Shown here: positions 1-13,600 of the stretch, piece by piece
Position numbering within the stretch: the first letter of the stretch is position 1
Layout of the letters: each line of letters begins with the position of its first letter
Assembly: GCF_947179165.1 (NCBI RefSeq)
Contig: NC_077240.1
Coordinates: forward strand, 53,902,001-53,966,000
Direction: 5' to 3'
DNA length: 64,000 nt
Origin: Solanum dulcamara
Lineage: Eukaryota > Streptophyta > Magnoliopsida > Solanales > Solanaceae
The notes under the pieces: generated by a model
Told to the model about the DNA's origin: nothing
What the model saw: the letters and a program-made list of their open reading frames with translations, nothing else
The model's database searches: none
Program-made: the position numbers and the translations under genes

Positions 1-140
1 CAAATTGAGCTATTTGACTGCCTCATTGACTGCCATTATGGTCTTCGACAGTCATCAAACTAGCTTTTGGATTGACTTTGGCTCAAGGTCCATCTTTTTT
101 CTTAATAGGAATAACAAAAGTGACTACTTTATTCACTCAG

Positions 141-1614
141 GTGTTGATTCGTGTTAGACCATTAAATAACACGGAGAAACTGTCACAAGGATATGCTAGA
201 TGCTTAAGGCAAGAGAGTACACAGACACTGGTTTGGCTTGGTCATCCTGAAACCAGATTCACCTTTGATCATGTTGCTTGTGAAACTATATCACAGGTTT
301 GAAATACTATAATCTGTATCTGCATGCTTTTGCATCCACAGAAGCATGAATGCACCATGTGTGGTGCAGGATGAGATAAGGTTAATAAAATTTTGATATG
401 AACTGTTCTCTTGAGCTTTGAGCAGGAAAAACTTTTCAGAGTTGCAGGGTTTCCCATGGTGGATAACTGCATGTCCGGTTATAATAGCTGCATGTTTGCA
501 TATGGTCAGGTGTGCAACAATGCTAATTCTAGGTGTTTGATGTAATTTACAATAGCCGATTATTGAATTATAGTTTTTGGGTTATTCCATTCTTGCAGAC
601 TGGAAGTGGAAAGACTTACACAATGATGGGTGACATAGGTGAAATGAGTGGAAAGCTAAGCGAACAATGTGGGATCACTCCTCGAATATTTGAGTACTTA
701 TTTACTAGAATTAGAGAGGTTAGATATGGAAAAAAAGGATGATTTTAGCTGTCCTCACCACTTGGCATGACTAGTTTTAATGCCTTTTGGTATTCTAATG
801 CCTTTTAGGAAGAGGACAAGCGAAAGAATGAGAAGCTGAAGTATAGTTGCAAATGTTCTTTCTTAGAGATATATAATGAACAGATAACGGACCTCCTTGA
901 GCCTTCATCAACTAATTTGCTGGTAAGTGTAATTTTATTTTATGACAATTGTTGTTGTGTTTCACATTCATACAGAATCAGTCACTATATATGCTGACAT
1001 ATGATAGCTAAGAGAAGACTTGAAGAAAGGTGTATATGTTGAAAACCTTACTGAAGTTAGCGTCAGTTCTGTTGATGATGTTCTCAGAATTTTGTTACAG
1101 GTGAAACCTAGTGCTGAACCTTCATCTCTAAGCTATGTTGCTCAGGTCCTCCAAAAATGTTTGTGCACCCGTGTTGGATCCTCCAAAAATGCATTACTTT
1201 GGAGGATCTGAAACACATCTGATCTCACTTTTGGAGGCTATTAGCAACGTAGTCTCTAAGCACTTCTCATAAGAGAATTGTTTTGATGATTTTGTCTTCC
1301 ACAGGGACCTGCAAATAGAAAAACGACTGCTACTCATATGAATACTGAGAGCAGTCGATCTCATAGTGTTTTCACTTGCAACATTGAGAGTTGCTGGGAG
1401 AAAGACTTGATGAAGCACTTTAGATTTGGAAGGTTAAACCTAGTAGATCTAGCTGGTTCTGAAAGGTAAGTTTCGACTTCAATAGCGTATAATCTTAGTC
1501 AGTTGTGTTTTCAGGCTTACACAATTTCCCATTATCTAGGCAGAAAAGCTCTGGTGCAGAAGGAGACCGTTTGAAAGAAGCTGCAAATATAAACAAGTCT
1601 TTATCAACTCTTGG
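141..1614 (+). CDS. Kinesin-12 exons 1-7: first part of the motor domain
   Basis: Seven exons with clean GT-AG borders. Exon 2 ends in FAYGQ and exon 3 opens with [12 protein letters not shown], so the ATP-binding P-loop GQTGSGKT is split by an intron. Exon 6 carries switch I ([11 protein letters not shown]) and switch II (LVDLAGSE). Exon 7 carries [20 protein letters not shown], the conserved helix-4 region. All nucleotide and microtubule motifs are intact, which argues for a working motor. Exon 7 ends at 1614 with the first two bases of a glycine codon, completed 19.7 kb downstream. Intron 5 (1101-1304) holds a hairpin repeat. Positions 1-140 are intron ending in a pyrimidine-rich acceptor. 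Confidence 0.93.
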
Positions 1615-4600
1615 GTAATGATATTCATAAGATCATCTTGAGTAAATTGGGGGCTGAAATTGCTATGTCATGCCTTTTGTTTTCTTGATTATTTTAAATG
1701 CCCCTCCCCCTCCCCTCCAAGTGGATTAGATGATTACTCAGGAACTCAGTATGACCCATTGCATGCTTTGATTTATTCCTTCAGGGTCAAGCATTCTTAA
1801 TTCTCATCACTATACGATTCTTAATACTAAAGATTAGGCAGAAGAAGAACTAGAACTTGAACTTTTCGCCCTTCCCCTTGTACCAAGAAGCAAGTTTATA
1901 AAATAAGGATATATTATAAGTTGTTTTCCTTTACTTTAATAATGTAGGAAGTGTAATTATGTATCTTATCGGGACATTAATGACTGATTAAGCAAAACAT
2001 ATGTACGAACAATATCAAGCAATTTGTAGGACAAAAGGTTGTGAATTACCATTGAGTGACTGAAATTAGTGGATGAGCGTCTTGTCCAAAATTGGCAACA
2101 ATTTGAAGGGAAAGAATTAAGCCATGAAATTAACATAACCTGCACAATTGAGTTTCTTAAATAGTAGCACATTGTACTCATAAATTCTGAGGAGTAACAA
2201 GATCCAAGAAACGTTACGAAGGAAGATAAACATCGTCCAATTAGTCATCCTCGTGCATATACTAAATTTCATCTTTCGATGATCTACGGTAAACCTTACA
2301 TCAGATGTACATATATCAATCAATCACTTACACTATAATCCTTAACTAGTTGAGGTTGGCTATATAATTGTCTATAAAATTGAATTGATGTAAGACACTA
2401 ATTTATGACTAGCAACATGACCTATTTCTATAATGAAATTTGCTCCTTCATTAAGTTGGTTATCACAAAAACGCAAAATCTTAGACATCCTAACAACGAA
2501 TGACATGAATATTTGAGTTTTTGTTAAAATAAGGTTCATGTATCTTAAGAGGGGGGAAATTTGCAAAAAGTCTAATGCTTCATTCATTGTCATCTGAAAA
2601 GGGAGGGAGCAACAAACATTAAGGAGTATAGACCTATTAGTCTAGTGGGAAGCATCTATAAGATTATTTCTAAGGTGCTTTCAATAAACTTAAGAAGGTC
2701 TTAAACGAGATAGTGTCTACTTCACAAACTACTTTGTAGAGGGTGGACAAATCCTAGATGGAGCTTTGGTGGCAAATGAAATGGTTGACTCTAGAAGAAA
2801 GCAGGGATCCTGGCATCTTTTGCAAATTGGATCTCGAGAAGGCCCATGATCAAGGAAATTGGGAATTCCTAGATCGCATTATGTTGAAGGTGAGTTTCAG
2901 AGGAAGATGGAGGAAACTGAATGAGTATTATATCTCCAAAGTTAGGTACTCAGTTCTTAATGGCAACCTTTGTGGCTTTTCTGGTAGTTTGAGAGAATTG
3001 TGTAAAGGGGACCCACTATCTCCCATGTTGTTTATATGGATAGAGCATCGACTAGGGAATATGCGAGGGGCTCCCCTGCAATGGTGGAAGGACATGGTAT
3101 TGTGAGGATTTCACAATTACTATTTGCTAATGATACTTTATTTTTTTATGATACTGATATGACTCAACTGAAATATTTTAGATATGTGCTTATTTGGATT
3201 CAAATGGTGTCGGGCCTTAAGATCAAACTCAGAAAGTGCAAGATTATCCAGTCGGAGAGGTAGAGGATATTGAGACACAAGAATTGGATTATAAGGTTAA
3301 GTCTCTTCCTACCATTCACCTTGTTTTGCCCATAAGAGCTTCAAATGAAGACAAAACAACGTGGAATGTAGTCTTACAAATGGTTGAAAAGAGGCTTGCA
3401 AGGTGGCCAAAAAGATATTTCTCTAAATAAGCAAAGGAAGTACTTATTAAGAATAGTTTTTTTGAGTATCCCCATTCTATGTTGCTTAGACTCTCTAAAA
3501 ATGTAGCCGCACCTGTGTCGGGTTCTCTGAAAATGCACTACTTTTGAAGAGTCCGACTTGCACCTGTCGACATTTTCAAAGAGTACGGACTACATAGTCC
3601 CACTTACTTCAGATCATTACTACAAGCACCAATTAGTAAGACAACAACAACATACCTAGTGAAATCCCACAAATGGGGTCTGAGGAGGGTAGATTGAATG
3701 CATACTTTACCCTTACCTTGTCGAGGTAGAGAGATTATTTTTGAAAGACCCTCGGCTTAAGTGCAGCAATTGCAGGTATAAAGAAGAAGAAAACAGTGAT
3801 GAAAACATAACAACTAATAAGAGAAGCAATATAAAGCCTAAAACAAGAATACGAACAACACAAAATAGTACAATAGTTGAAACCTAGTAAACAAAGATAA
3901 TAGACATCGAGAACTAGAACTACACGAATACAGCTACCACAATGACAAACACTAACAAGCAAGGCAACATTCCACTACCTACTAACCTTCTACCCTGCTA
4001 CGTGACCTCCACACCATCCTATCTAAGGTCATGCCATCGGTAATATGAAGTTGAGCCATGTGTTGTCTAATCACCACTCCCCAATTCTTTTAGCCTACCT
4101 CTACCTTTCCTCGTATCTACTATATCCAACCTCTTGCACGTCTTCACTGGGGCATCTACGCATCTCCACCTCATATGTCCAAACCATCACAATCTCTCTT
4201 TTCTCATCTTGTCCATCATGGAGGACACTCCTACCTTATCCTGAATAATCTCATTCCTAATCTGTTTATCACTTCTACTATGCCCATTCATCTATCTCAA
4301 CATCCTCATTAGCGCAGCATGCATTTTCTGGACATGGGAGTTTTTAACTGGCCAGCACTCTGCACTGTACAACAATGTCGATCTAACCACCACACTATAG
4401 AACTTACCTTTAAGTTTAGTAGTACATTTTTATCACACAAGACTCTGGAGGCAAGCCTCCACTTCATCCATGCTGCACAAACATGATGTGTGATATCATC
4501 GTTTATATCCCCACTTCCCTAGATTACAAACGCGAGATACTTGAAATTTTCTTTCTTAGGTATAGGTTGTGTCTCAAGCCTCACTTCCACACCTTCATCA

Positions 4601-7600
4601 TGCATGACATCACTAAATTTGTACTCTAAATACTTCGTTTTGGTCCTGCTCAACCTAAACCCCTTAGACTCCAGAGTTTTTCTCCACACTTCTAGCCTAG
4701 CATTAACTCCACTGCGAGTCTCATCAATCAGTATTATGTCATCTGCAAAAAGCATACACCAAGGCCCCTCGTCTTGAATATATCGCATCAATACATCTAT
4801 CACTAAGGCAAACAAGAACGGGCTAAGAACTAAACGCTGGTGCAACCCATCTCAACTGGGAAGTGCTCTGAGTCTCCTCCTACCATTCTCACCCGAGTTT
4901 TGACTCCATCATACATGTTCTTTATCGCCCTAATGTAAGCAATTGGTACACATCTAACCTCCAGGCATCTCCAGAGGACTTTCTTTGAGACTTCTTGTAA
5001 GCCTTTTCAAGATCGATGAACACCATAGGTAAGTTCCACTTCTTTCCCCGATATTTCTCCACCAATCTCCTCACAAGATGGATGTCTTCTATAGTCAATT
5101 GCCCTGCTATGAATTCGAACTGGTTCTCGGAGATGGACGCAACCCTTCCTCCTTACCCTCATACCGTCCACTCTCTCCCAAACTTCCATTGTGTGGCTTA
5201 GCAACTTGATACCCTATAATCATTACAGTTTGGATATCACCCTTATTCTTGTATAACAGAACCATTGTACTCCACCTCCATTCTTCGGGTATTTTTGCTA
5301 TCTTAAAAATGACATTAAACAAATCAATTAACCACTCCATACCTGCCCTATTTGTTTTCTTCCAAAACTCCACTGAGATCTCATCTGGTCTGGTTGTTCT
5401 CCCCCCGCTCATCCTACTAATAGCGCTCTTAACCTCCTCAATCTTAATACACCTACAACACTCAAAATTCCGATGTCTCTCGAAGTGCTCTAAATCTCCC
5501 AACATAATGTCTTTGTCCCTTACTTCATTCAATAGTTTGTGGAAGTAAGCTTACCATCTTCGCTTAATTAGGGTCTCTTCCACTAACACCTTGCCTTCCT
5601 CATCTTTGATGCACTTGACTTGATCCAAGTCTTGGGCCTTCCACTCTCTTGCCTTTAGTCTATATAGTTTGTTTTTATCTCCGCCTTTGTCCCTTAACTC
5701 TACATACAATCTTTCGAATCCTGTTGTCTTTGTTGTTGTAACTACTAACTTAGCCTCCGTCTTTGCCAACAACAACAACAACAACAACAACAACATACCT
5801 AGTGAAATCCCATAAGTGGGGTCCGGAAGGGTAGGATGTACACAGACCTTACTACTACCTCATGGAGATAGAGAGGCTGTTTTCGAAAGACCCTCGGCTC
5901 AAAAGTCACAGTCCCAAGAAAGAAAGAAAAACATTATATATAGCATAATGGCAATAAAACGAAAAGCTATGCAAATTTAAAAGACAAGAACAATAATGAT
6001 ATCAAAGTAATGTGATAAACAAAGGCGATAACAACACATCTATAAAGGCACGCCTAGACCTACGACCACCCTAAACTGACACACGGCAAGACACCATTCT
6101 ATCCTTACTAGCCTTCTACCCTAATCCGCGACCTCCACTCCTTTCTATCTAAGGTCATGTCCTTGGTGATATGGAGTAACGTCATATCTTGTCTAATCAC
6201 CTTTTTACAATACTTTTTCGATCTATCCCTACCCCTCCGCATAACCCCAAATCCAACCGCTCGCACCTCCTAATTGGGGCTTCGACACCCCTCCTCTGCA
6301 CATGCCCAAACCATCTCAGTCTCGCCTCTCTCATCTTGTCTTCCACAGAGGCCATTCCCACCTTCTCCCGAATAACCTTATTCCTAATCTTATCACTTCT
6401 AGTGTGTCTACACATCCATCTCAGCATCATCATCTCCGAAACATGCATCTTCTGAATATGAGAATTCTTTACTGGCCAGCACTCCACTCCATATAACAAC
6501 GCCGGTCTAACCACCATTCTGTAAAACTTACCTCTAAGTTTAGGTGGTACTCTCTTATCACACAGGACTCCAGAGGCAAGCCTCCATTTCATCCACGCTG
6601 CTCCAATTCGATGTGTGACATCATCATTGATGTCTCTACTGCTCTGGATGGTGAATCCAAGATATGTAAAGCTTTCGGTCTTGGGGATAGGTTGAGTGTC
6701 AAGCCTCACTTCCATGTTCTCTTCATCCATCACAACACTAAATTTGCTCTCCAAGTATTCTGTTTTGGTCCTGCTCAATTTGAACCCTTTGAACTCCAGA
6801 GTTTGTCTCCAAACCTCCAACCTATCATTAACTCTGTCCCGAGTCTCATCAATCAAAATTATGTCGTCCGCAAATATCATACACCATGGAACCTCCTCCT
6901 GAGTAGACTGTGTCAGCTCATCCATCACCAAGGCAAAAAGAAAAGGACTCAACACAGATCTCTGATGGAGTTCCATCTCAACAAGAAAATGCTCTGAGTC
7001 ACCTCCCACTGTCCTAACCCGAGTCTTGGCTCCAACATACATGTCCTTTATCGCCCTAATATACACCATCGGGACAACTTTAGCCTCCAGGCACCTCCAG
7101 AGAACATCCTTCGGAACTTTGTCATAAGCGTTTTCAAGGTTAATGAACAGCATATGGAGATCCCTTTTTCTTTCTCTAAATTTCTCTACCAATCTCCGCA
7201 TAAGATGGATTGCTTCTATAGTCGACCGCTCCGACATGAATCCGAACTGATTCTCTGAGATTGACACTCCTCTCCTCACCCTCATCTCCACAACTCTCTC
7301 CCAAATCTTCATAGTGTGGCTTAGCAATTTGATACCCTTGTAATTATTACAATTTTGGATATCACCCTTGTTCTTGTATAATGGAACCATAGTACTCCAC
7401 CTCCATTCATCGGGCATCTTAGTAGTCTTCAAAATAACATTAAACAACTTAGTCAACCACTCCAAACCTGCCTTGTCAGTGCTCTTCCAAAAGTTCACCA
7501 GAATCTCATCAGGCCCATTCGCTCTCCCCCTCCTCATCCTGCTAATAACACGTCCAACCTCCTCAATCCTAAAACACCTGCAGTACCCAAAGTCTCAAAG

Positions 7601-10600
7601 ACTATGAAAGTACGCCAAATCACCGAGTACAATGTCTCTGTCTCCTTTTTCATTTAAGAATTTGTGGAAGTAAGCCTTCCTCGTCCTTGATTTACTTTAC
7701 TAGATCCAGGTCGTGTGCTTCTCTCTCGCTTTAGTGAGCCTATATAATCTCTTATCCCCACCTTTTTCCCCTAACTCGACATATAAGCATTCAAAAGCTG
7801 CCGTCTTAGCACTGATGACCACCAACTTCGCTTTCGTCTTTGCCTTCTTATAGATATCTTTAAGCCTACTCTTCTCCTCCTCATCCACACACTCCAACCA
7901 CTCCGTATATGCAACCTTCTTAGCTTTCACTTTGCCTTGTACTTCTCCATTTCACCACCAATCTCCTTGACGACTATCAAAGATTCCTCTCGATATCCCT
8001 AGAACCTCGGTAGATGCTTTTCTAATGCAACCAGCAGTCATGTCCCACATGTTGTTCACATCCCCGCTACTACTCCAAGCCCTTAAACCAATCACCTTCT
8101 CCCCCATCTCCCGAGAAAGGGCGGGAGTTAGGCCCCCCATCTAATCCTCGGTCGGTCATAAATGGTCTTCTTTTTCCTATCCCTCTTAATCTCCAAGTCC
8201 ATCACCGAAAGCTTATGTTGGGTAGTAATATTTTCAGTTGGAATAACCTTGCAATCCTTACAAAGGCCTCTATCAAACTTTCAGAGGAGTAAATAGTCAA
8301 TCTGAGTCCTGGCTACCGTGCTACTAAAGGTAACCAATTGATTATCCCTCTTCAGAAAACACGAGTTAGCAATAACCAACTCAAAAGCTTTAGCAAACTC
8401 CAGGAGAGATACCCCGCTGCCATTCCTTTCCCCAAAACCAAAGCCTCCATGGACATTATCAAAACCATTGAAAGTTGTACTGATGAAAATCTTTTCCGTA
8501 CTCTGTATACCTCTCACTAGCTCATCCAAATCCTCCCAAAAGAGCCTTTTGCCATCTTATAAATTTCCTTATCGTCTGCTTCTCTTCCTTGTCCTTGGAT
8601 TCCACCAACTTTGCATAAGTAGCCTTCTTTGCTTCCACTTTGCCTTGGACATCTCCATTCCACCACCTATCTCCTCGGGACCACCACAGTTACCCCTTGA
8701 CATCCCTAGTACCTCTGTAGTTGCTTCCCTAATGCAACTTACTGTCTTATCCCACATGTCGTCCGCATCCCCATTACTCTTCCACGCCCCCATCGCCATC
8801 AACTTCTCCCCCATTTCTCGAGAAAGGGCAAGGGTTAAGCCACCCCATTTAATCCCTGGCCAGTTATTTAAAATCTTCTTCCTGCTCCCACGCATAATCT
8901 CCAAGTCCATCACCAAAAACTTATGTTGAGTAGTAAGATTCTCACTCAAGGTAACCTTGTAATATTTACGAAGGCCTATATCATCCTATCTCAAAAGTAA
9001 GTATCTATTTGAGTTTTAGCCACTACGCTACGGAAGGTAACCAAGTGGTCCTCCTTCTTCGGAAAGTATGAGTTAGCTATCACCAACTCAAAGCTCTAGC
9101 AAAATCTAGGAGTGAGGTCCCACCTCCATTTCTATCCCATAAGCCAAAGCCTCTATGCACATTGTCAAAATATCTAGACGTCACCTCGATGTGACCATTG
9201 AAATCACTGCCAATGAATATATTCTCGGAGTGCGTTATACCTCTCACTACCTCATCCAAGTCCTCCCAAAGGTGCTTCTTGACCTCCTTGTCCAAGCCCA
9301 CCTGAGGCGCGTAAGCATTAATAATGTTCAAAGTAAACCCTCCAATGACGGGCTTAATTGTCATCATCCTATCATTGATGTTGCTAAGCTCCACCATTTG
9401 CTCCCTAAGGTCCTCGTCTACTAAAATGCTTGCTCCATCCCTATCTCTCGAGCCACCTGAATACCACAACTTAAAACCGTCCACATCCTGGCCTTGGTAC
9501 CTACCCACTTGGTCTCCTGGACACATACTATATTATTCCTCCTCTTTTTTAGAATCTTTACTAGCTCTATGGACTTTCCTATCAAAGACCCTATTCTCAA
9601 CCTAGGAGAACGTTTAACCCACTTACCGCTCCTTCTCCTTGACCCCGGCGTCAATCGAAGACATGATCCTAATCTATCATCGTTCACCAAAGCCACCAAA
9701 TAAGGTGTAACTACAAAGGAATTTACTAAGGGATACTAAATCAAGCGTATAATCTAAAATGCAAGATAACAAGCAATAATTCTGAATTATACTATAAATC
9801 AGGAAGAAGCAAGCAAGAACCAAACTATATCGTCAATCAATAAAAGAGAACAACGATACAACGTATGCTACAGGAGAAGAAAAATATAGATCAAGAAACT
9901 AGAGGCAAGACCACTATACTGTGAATGCAGCCCAATCTTGAAGAAACAAGAAACTTATAACCAACGAGAAAAACAGAACAATACAATATGTACAATATAT
10001 ATAATATATAGTAAACAATAAGCAAAAGATACAATAAACCATATGCAAAATTATAGCTATGAAGGAACGACAAATACACACCAACAACAACAAATCAAGA
10101 AGTATACTTGCAGTAGGGGAACAAGTGCACCTGGTGAACAGTGTTTCCCTGGAAACCAAGAAGCAAGAAAGTCGCCGGAGTGATAGATCTAGGCTGTCGG
10201 CGATCGCAGTCGAGCAGTGGTTGAGTTAACGGCTATCGCAATCAACGATACACAATTGGAGGAGATGTGTCAGGTTGGTGGTTGCCGGCGGTGTGAGCAA
10301 TGGTGGATCTTATGGCGGTGAATCGAAAGGAATTTCCTTTGAGATTTATCTGATAGGGGGCTAAAAAATTTGATTCGGTGTGGTGGGAGGCAATCACGTC
10401 TCCTAAGTATTGAGGCATGGTAGGAATTAAAGATCTAACGGTTTTCAATAAGGTCTTGCAGGGGAAATGGTTGTGGAGTTTCGGATGGACTTGTTGGAAA
10501 TCTTACGGAAAATACTCCATCACAACGAACACTAACACTTCATCACAAACACTTGTAAGGAATTCACATAGCTTGAGGCGTGCTTCTGTCACTGTCCTTA

Positions 10601-13600
10601 AAGATATTTCACCCGGTATGAGTGTATCTCCCAGGATTCAACAAGCTCTTCTAGTATAAACTAGGAGCCAGAAACTAACAAAGATTCTACAAAATAAAAC
10701 CCAACACTATAACAAAGAGAAGAAATTATGGTTATGATGTAAATTGTCAAGATTCAAAAGTATCGCATCACCATAGAAAAAGAGATGTATATATAGGTAT
10801 AAAAAAAGTTCATAGGTGAAGAGGTCAACCATTATAATTCGAGAAAATAGTCAAATGCCCCTCCAATCTATTATCAAATTTCCAACTACACACTTATACT
10901 TCACGGAATTCCTATAACACCCCTAAATTATTTTAAGGTGGAATAAATTACCCCTTAAATGCTGAGTTGGCATAGAGAGTGCATTTCACTCTCTTTGAGA
11001 GAGTGAGAAGCAAAAAGCCATGTAAAAAATAATTTTATTACATTTTTGTTATAGTTAAATAATTTATATTTTATTTTTCCATTACTTTATTTTTTTAAAA
11101 CAAAATGACCTCCACTTTAATGGAGGTAAATGATAATTACTTTCCCTCACCCACTTCCATGGTAAAGAAGAAACAACAGCCAAAATACTTCTAACTTTGA
11201 TGGATTGACTATGCTGGTGATGGCGAGGAAATAATCGACGTAGAAGAAGAAGCCAAAAAACTAAGAAGATGAATTTGTCGTCAAATTTTTCCGACAATTT
11301 TTTCATCTTAGTTTACCTCACTTTTCATCTTTTTCATATATACAAATCAATATTTCAAATTTCCCAAAAACAAACATTAGATCTGTAATTTTATTTACAC
11401 CAAATTTACTATCAAAAAAGAAATAAAAGAAACCCAATTTCTTGTTCATCCTTTGCAAAAAGGTTGATTTTTTTCTTCAACCCATTTGATCAATTAGTAT
11501 TTTCAGCAATACGTTTTTGTTCGAATTCATCATTAGAAGAAGATTCTTGATAAGATTGTTCAAAAAATTGACCCTTCTTTTTGCATTTTAGCTATCTTTA
11601 GAAAAATCTTTAATATTATTTTAATGGTGAAAAGATAGTGAAATGTGATTAAAAGAAGAAGAATGAGGAAGAAAGTAAATAAAAAACAAAAATAAATAGA
11701 AAATACACATGCTAAATATGGGTTGGTGCGTGTGTTTCACCGCACACAACAAATTTGGGTATTGCATTTTAGGGTGAAGTTAATTCCATTTTGAAATAGT
11801 TTAGGGGGTAATAGGACTCCCGTGAAGTATAGGTGTGTAGTTGAGAATATGATAATAGGTTAGGGGGGCATTTGGCTATTTTCTCATTATAATTCCTTAA
11901 AGAGGCTAGTAATTTTCAGATTTAATGGCAATGAAGAAATGATTTAATTGTCATTCAAAGTAATTAGCCGTTGGAATATCTCCTCATAATTGGCCATTAA
12001 GGCCATTTAAGATAATGCCATTAAGGCTATTCAAGAATAAGTTTAAATCACTCTTTCAAAGATATTATTATATTTTTGAGATATATTATTTTTTCCAACA
12101 ATCCCCATATTTCAAAAATATAAGCATAACAATAATAATAATAATAAATTGTTGGGTTTTTTCCAATAAATGTATTGCGTCGAATCTGGTGTCTCGTAGA
12201 CTATGAACCATACCTCGATAAAGTAAGATTAAACTCACAGAACAATTGAAGTTTAGAACTTCTATGAACCAAAAAGTTCTTTTGTAAGTCCAGTGTCTTA
12301 CTCTATCTGTCACGATCCGATTTCTCAGGTCATGATGACGCTTATTATGACCACTAGTAGGCAAGCTGACTCATATCCCGGAACTGTGAGTAATAGGATG
12401 TCAGGGTAGAAGACCAACAATACAACTAAAAACAATAAAGAAATTACAAGAATATAACTAAACGGCGGAAGCAAAACGAAATATATACAAATAAAAAGAT
12501 CCCTCCCAGAACCTGGAAGTCACATGTACAAAGCTACTACAAAAAGAGTACAAGTCCCAAAAGTGGACCACAGAAACAAGGCCGTCTCAAAAAGCAAAAG
12601 ACAGGCAAAATATATGTATAGAGGGAGACGGGTAAATCCAGAACGCTATGTGCTCACCCTCATGTTCGATCAAGACTACAACTGGCTTGAATCAACGCCG
12701 GTAGCTAGGACTCGGACCTGTATCACGAAAACAGATGTAGAGTGTAGTATGAGTACCAAAACAACAGGTATCCAGTAGGCATCATAGGCCGACTGAGCAA
12801 GATAAGCGAGAAAATAATCACACCAAAGACAGGACAAGAAGTAAAGGTAGGTATGTACACGAGCGTACTCAACACACAAAGAGAGAGAAACTAGCTAGGT
12901 CCGCCGTTCTCTCATAAACCCGACGGGTACGCTCGTGCACATATCTAAAGGTAACAACCTGAACAGACTCCCATAAGCCCGACATGAGTAAAGATAATTG
13001 AAGTAAAACCAAGGACTAGAACCTCGGTGATAGGTAATTGTGGACTTGAACCACATGCAAGAGAGACCACGGATTCGAACCGAGTAATAGTAGCTAAGGA
13101 TTTGAACCAAAGCAAGTAGGGAGTGATGGACTTGAACCAAGGCTTATAAAGGTGGTGGACTTGAACCGCAGCGAAGTAAGGCCAGGGACTTGAATCGAGG
13201 CATTAATACCAAGGTAGGGACTTGAACCCCGCCCGGTAGAGTGAATTGGGGACTTGAATCACGAACGGAGGCGAGTCGGTCAAAATTAGGATTAGGGGCA
13301 AACCGAGCATCACGGGGAGTACCCCTCAAATCGAGTGCCATCAATAAATCACTCCAGCCCGAACCACATCCAACCAGAATCGTTGAGAAGACTTCCAGAA
13401 CCAAGAACCAAGCGATTTAGGACCGATAGAAGAATGGGGCACTATGGAGGTAAGGTTCCAAAGCTGTGCTACTGCCTAGCTAAAGCTCAGACTATCAGAC
13501 TCAAGTCTGCTATATCAGTCTACAGGGAGCTAAACTGTCCGAAAAGACGCCGGAGAAGTTCTAAGGCCCAACAACACCAAAATCGCCCAAGTCTAAGGCA

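Noticed and set aside
6611..6997. 128-codon plus-strand frame
   Set aside because: Antisense shadow of the RTE reverse transcriptase frame.
6197..7537. 446-codon minus-strand frame as a host gene
   Set aside because: It carries reverse transcriptase motifs and RTE-specific C-terminal phrases and sits within an RTE LINE with a TTG tail.
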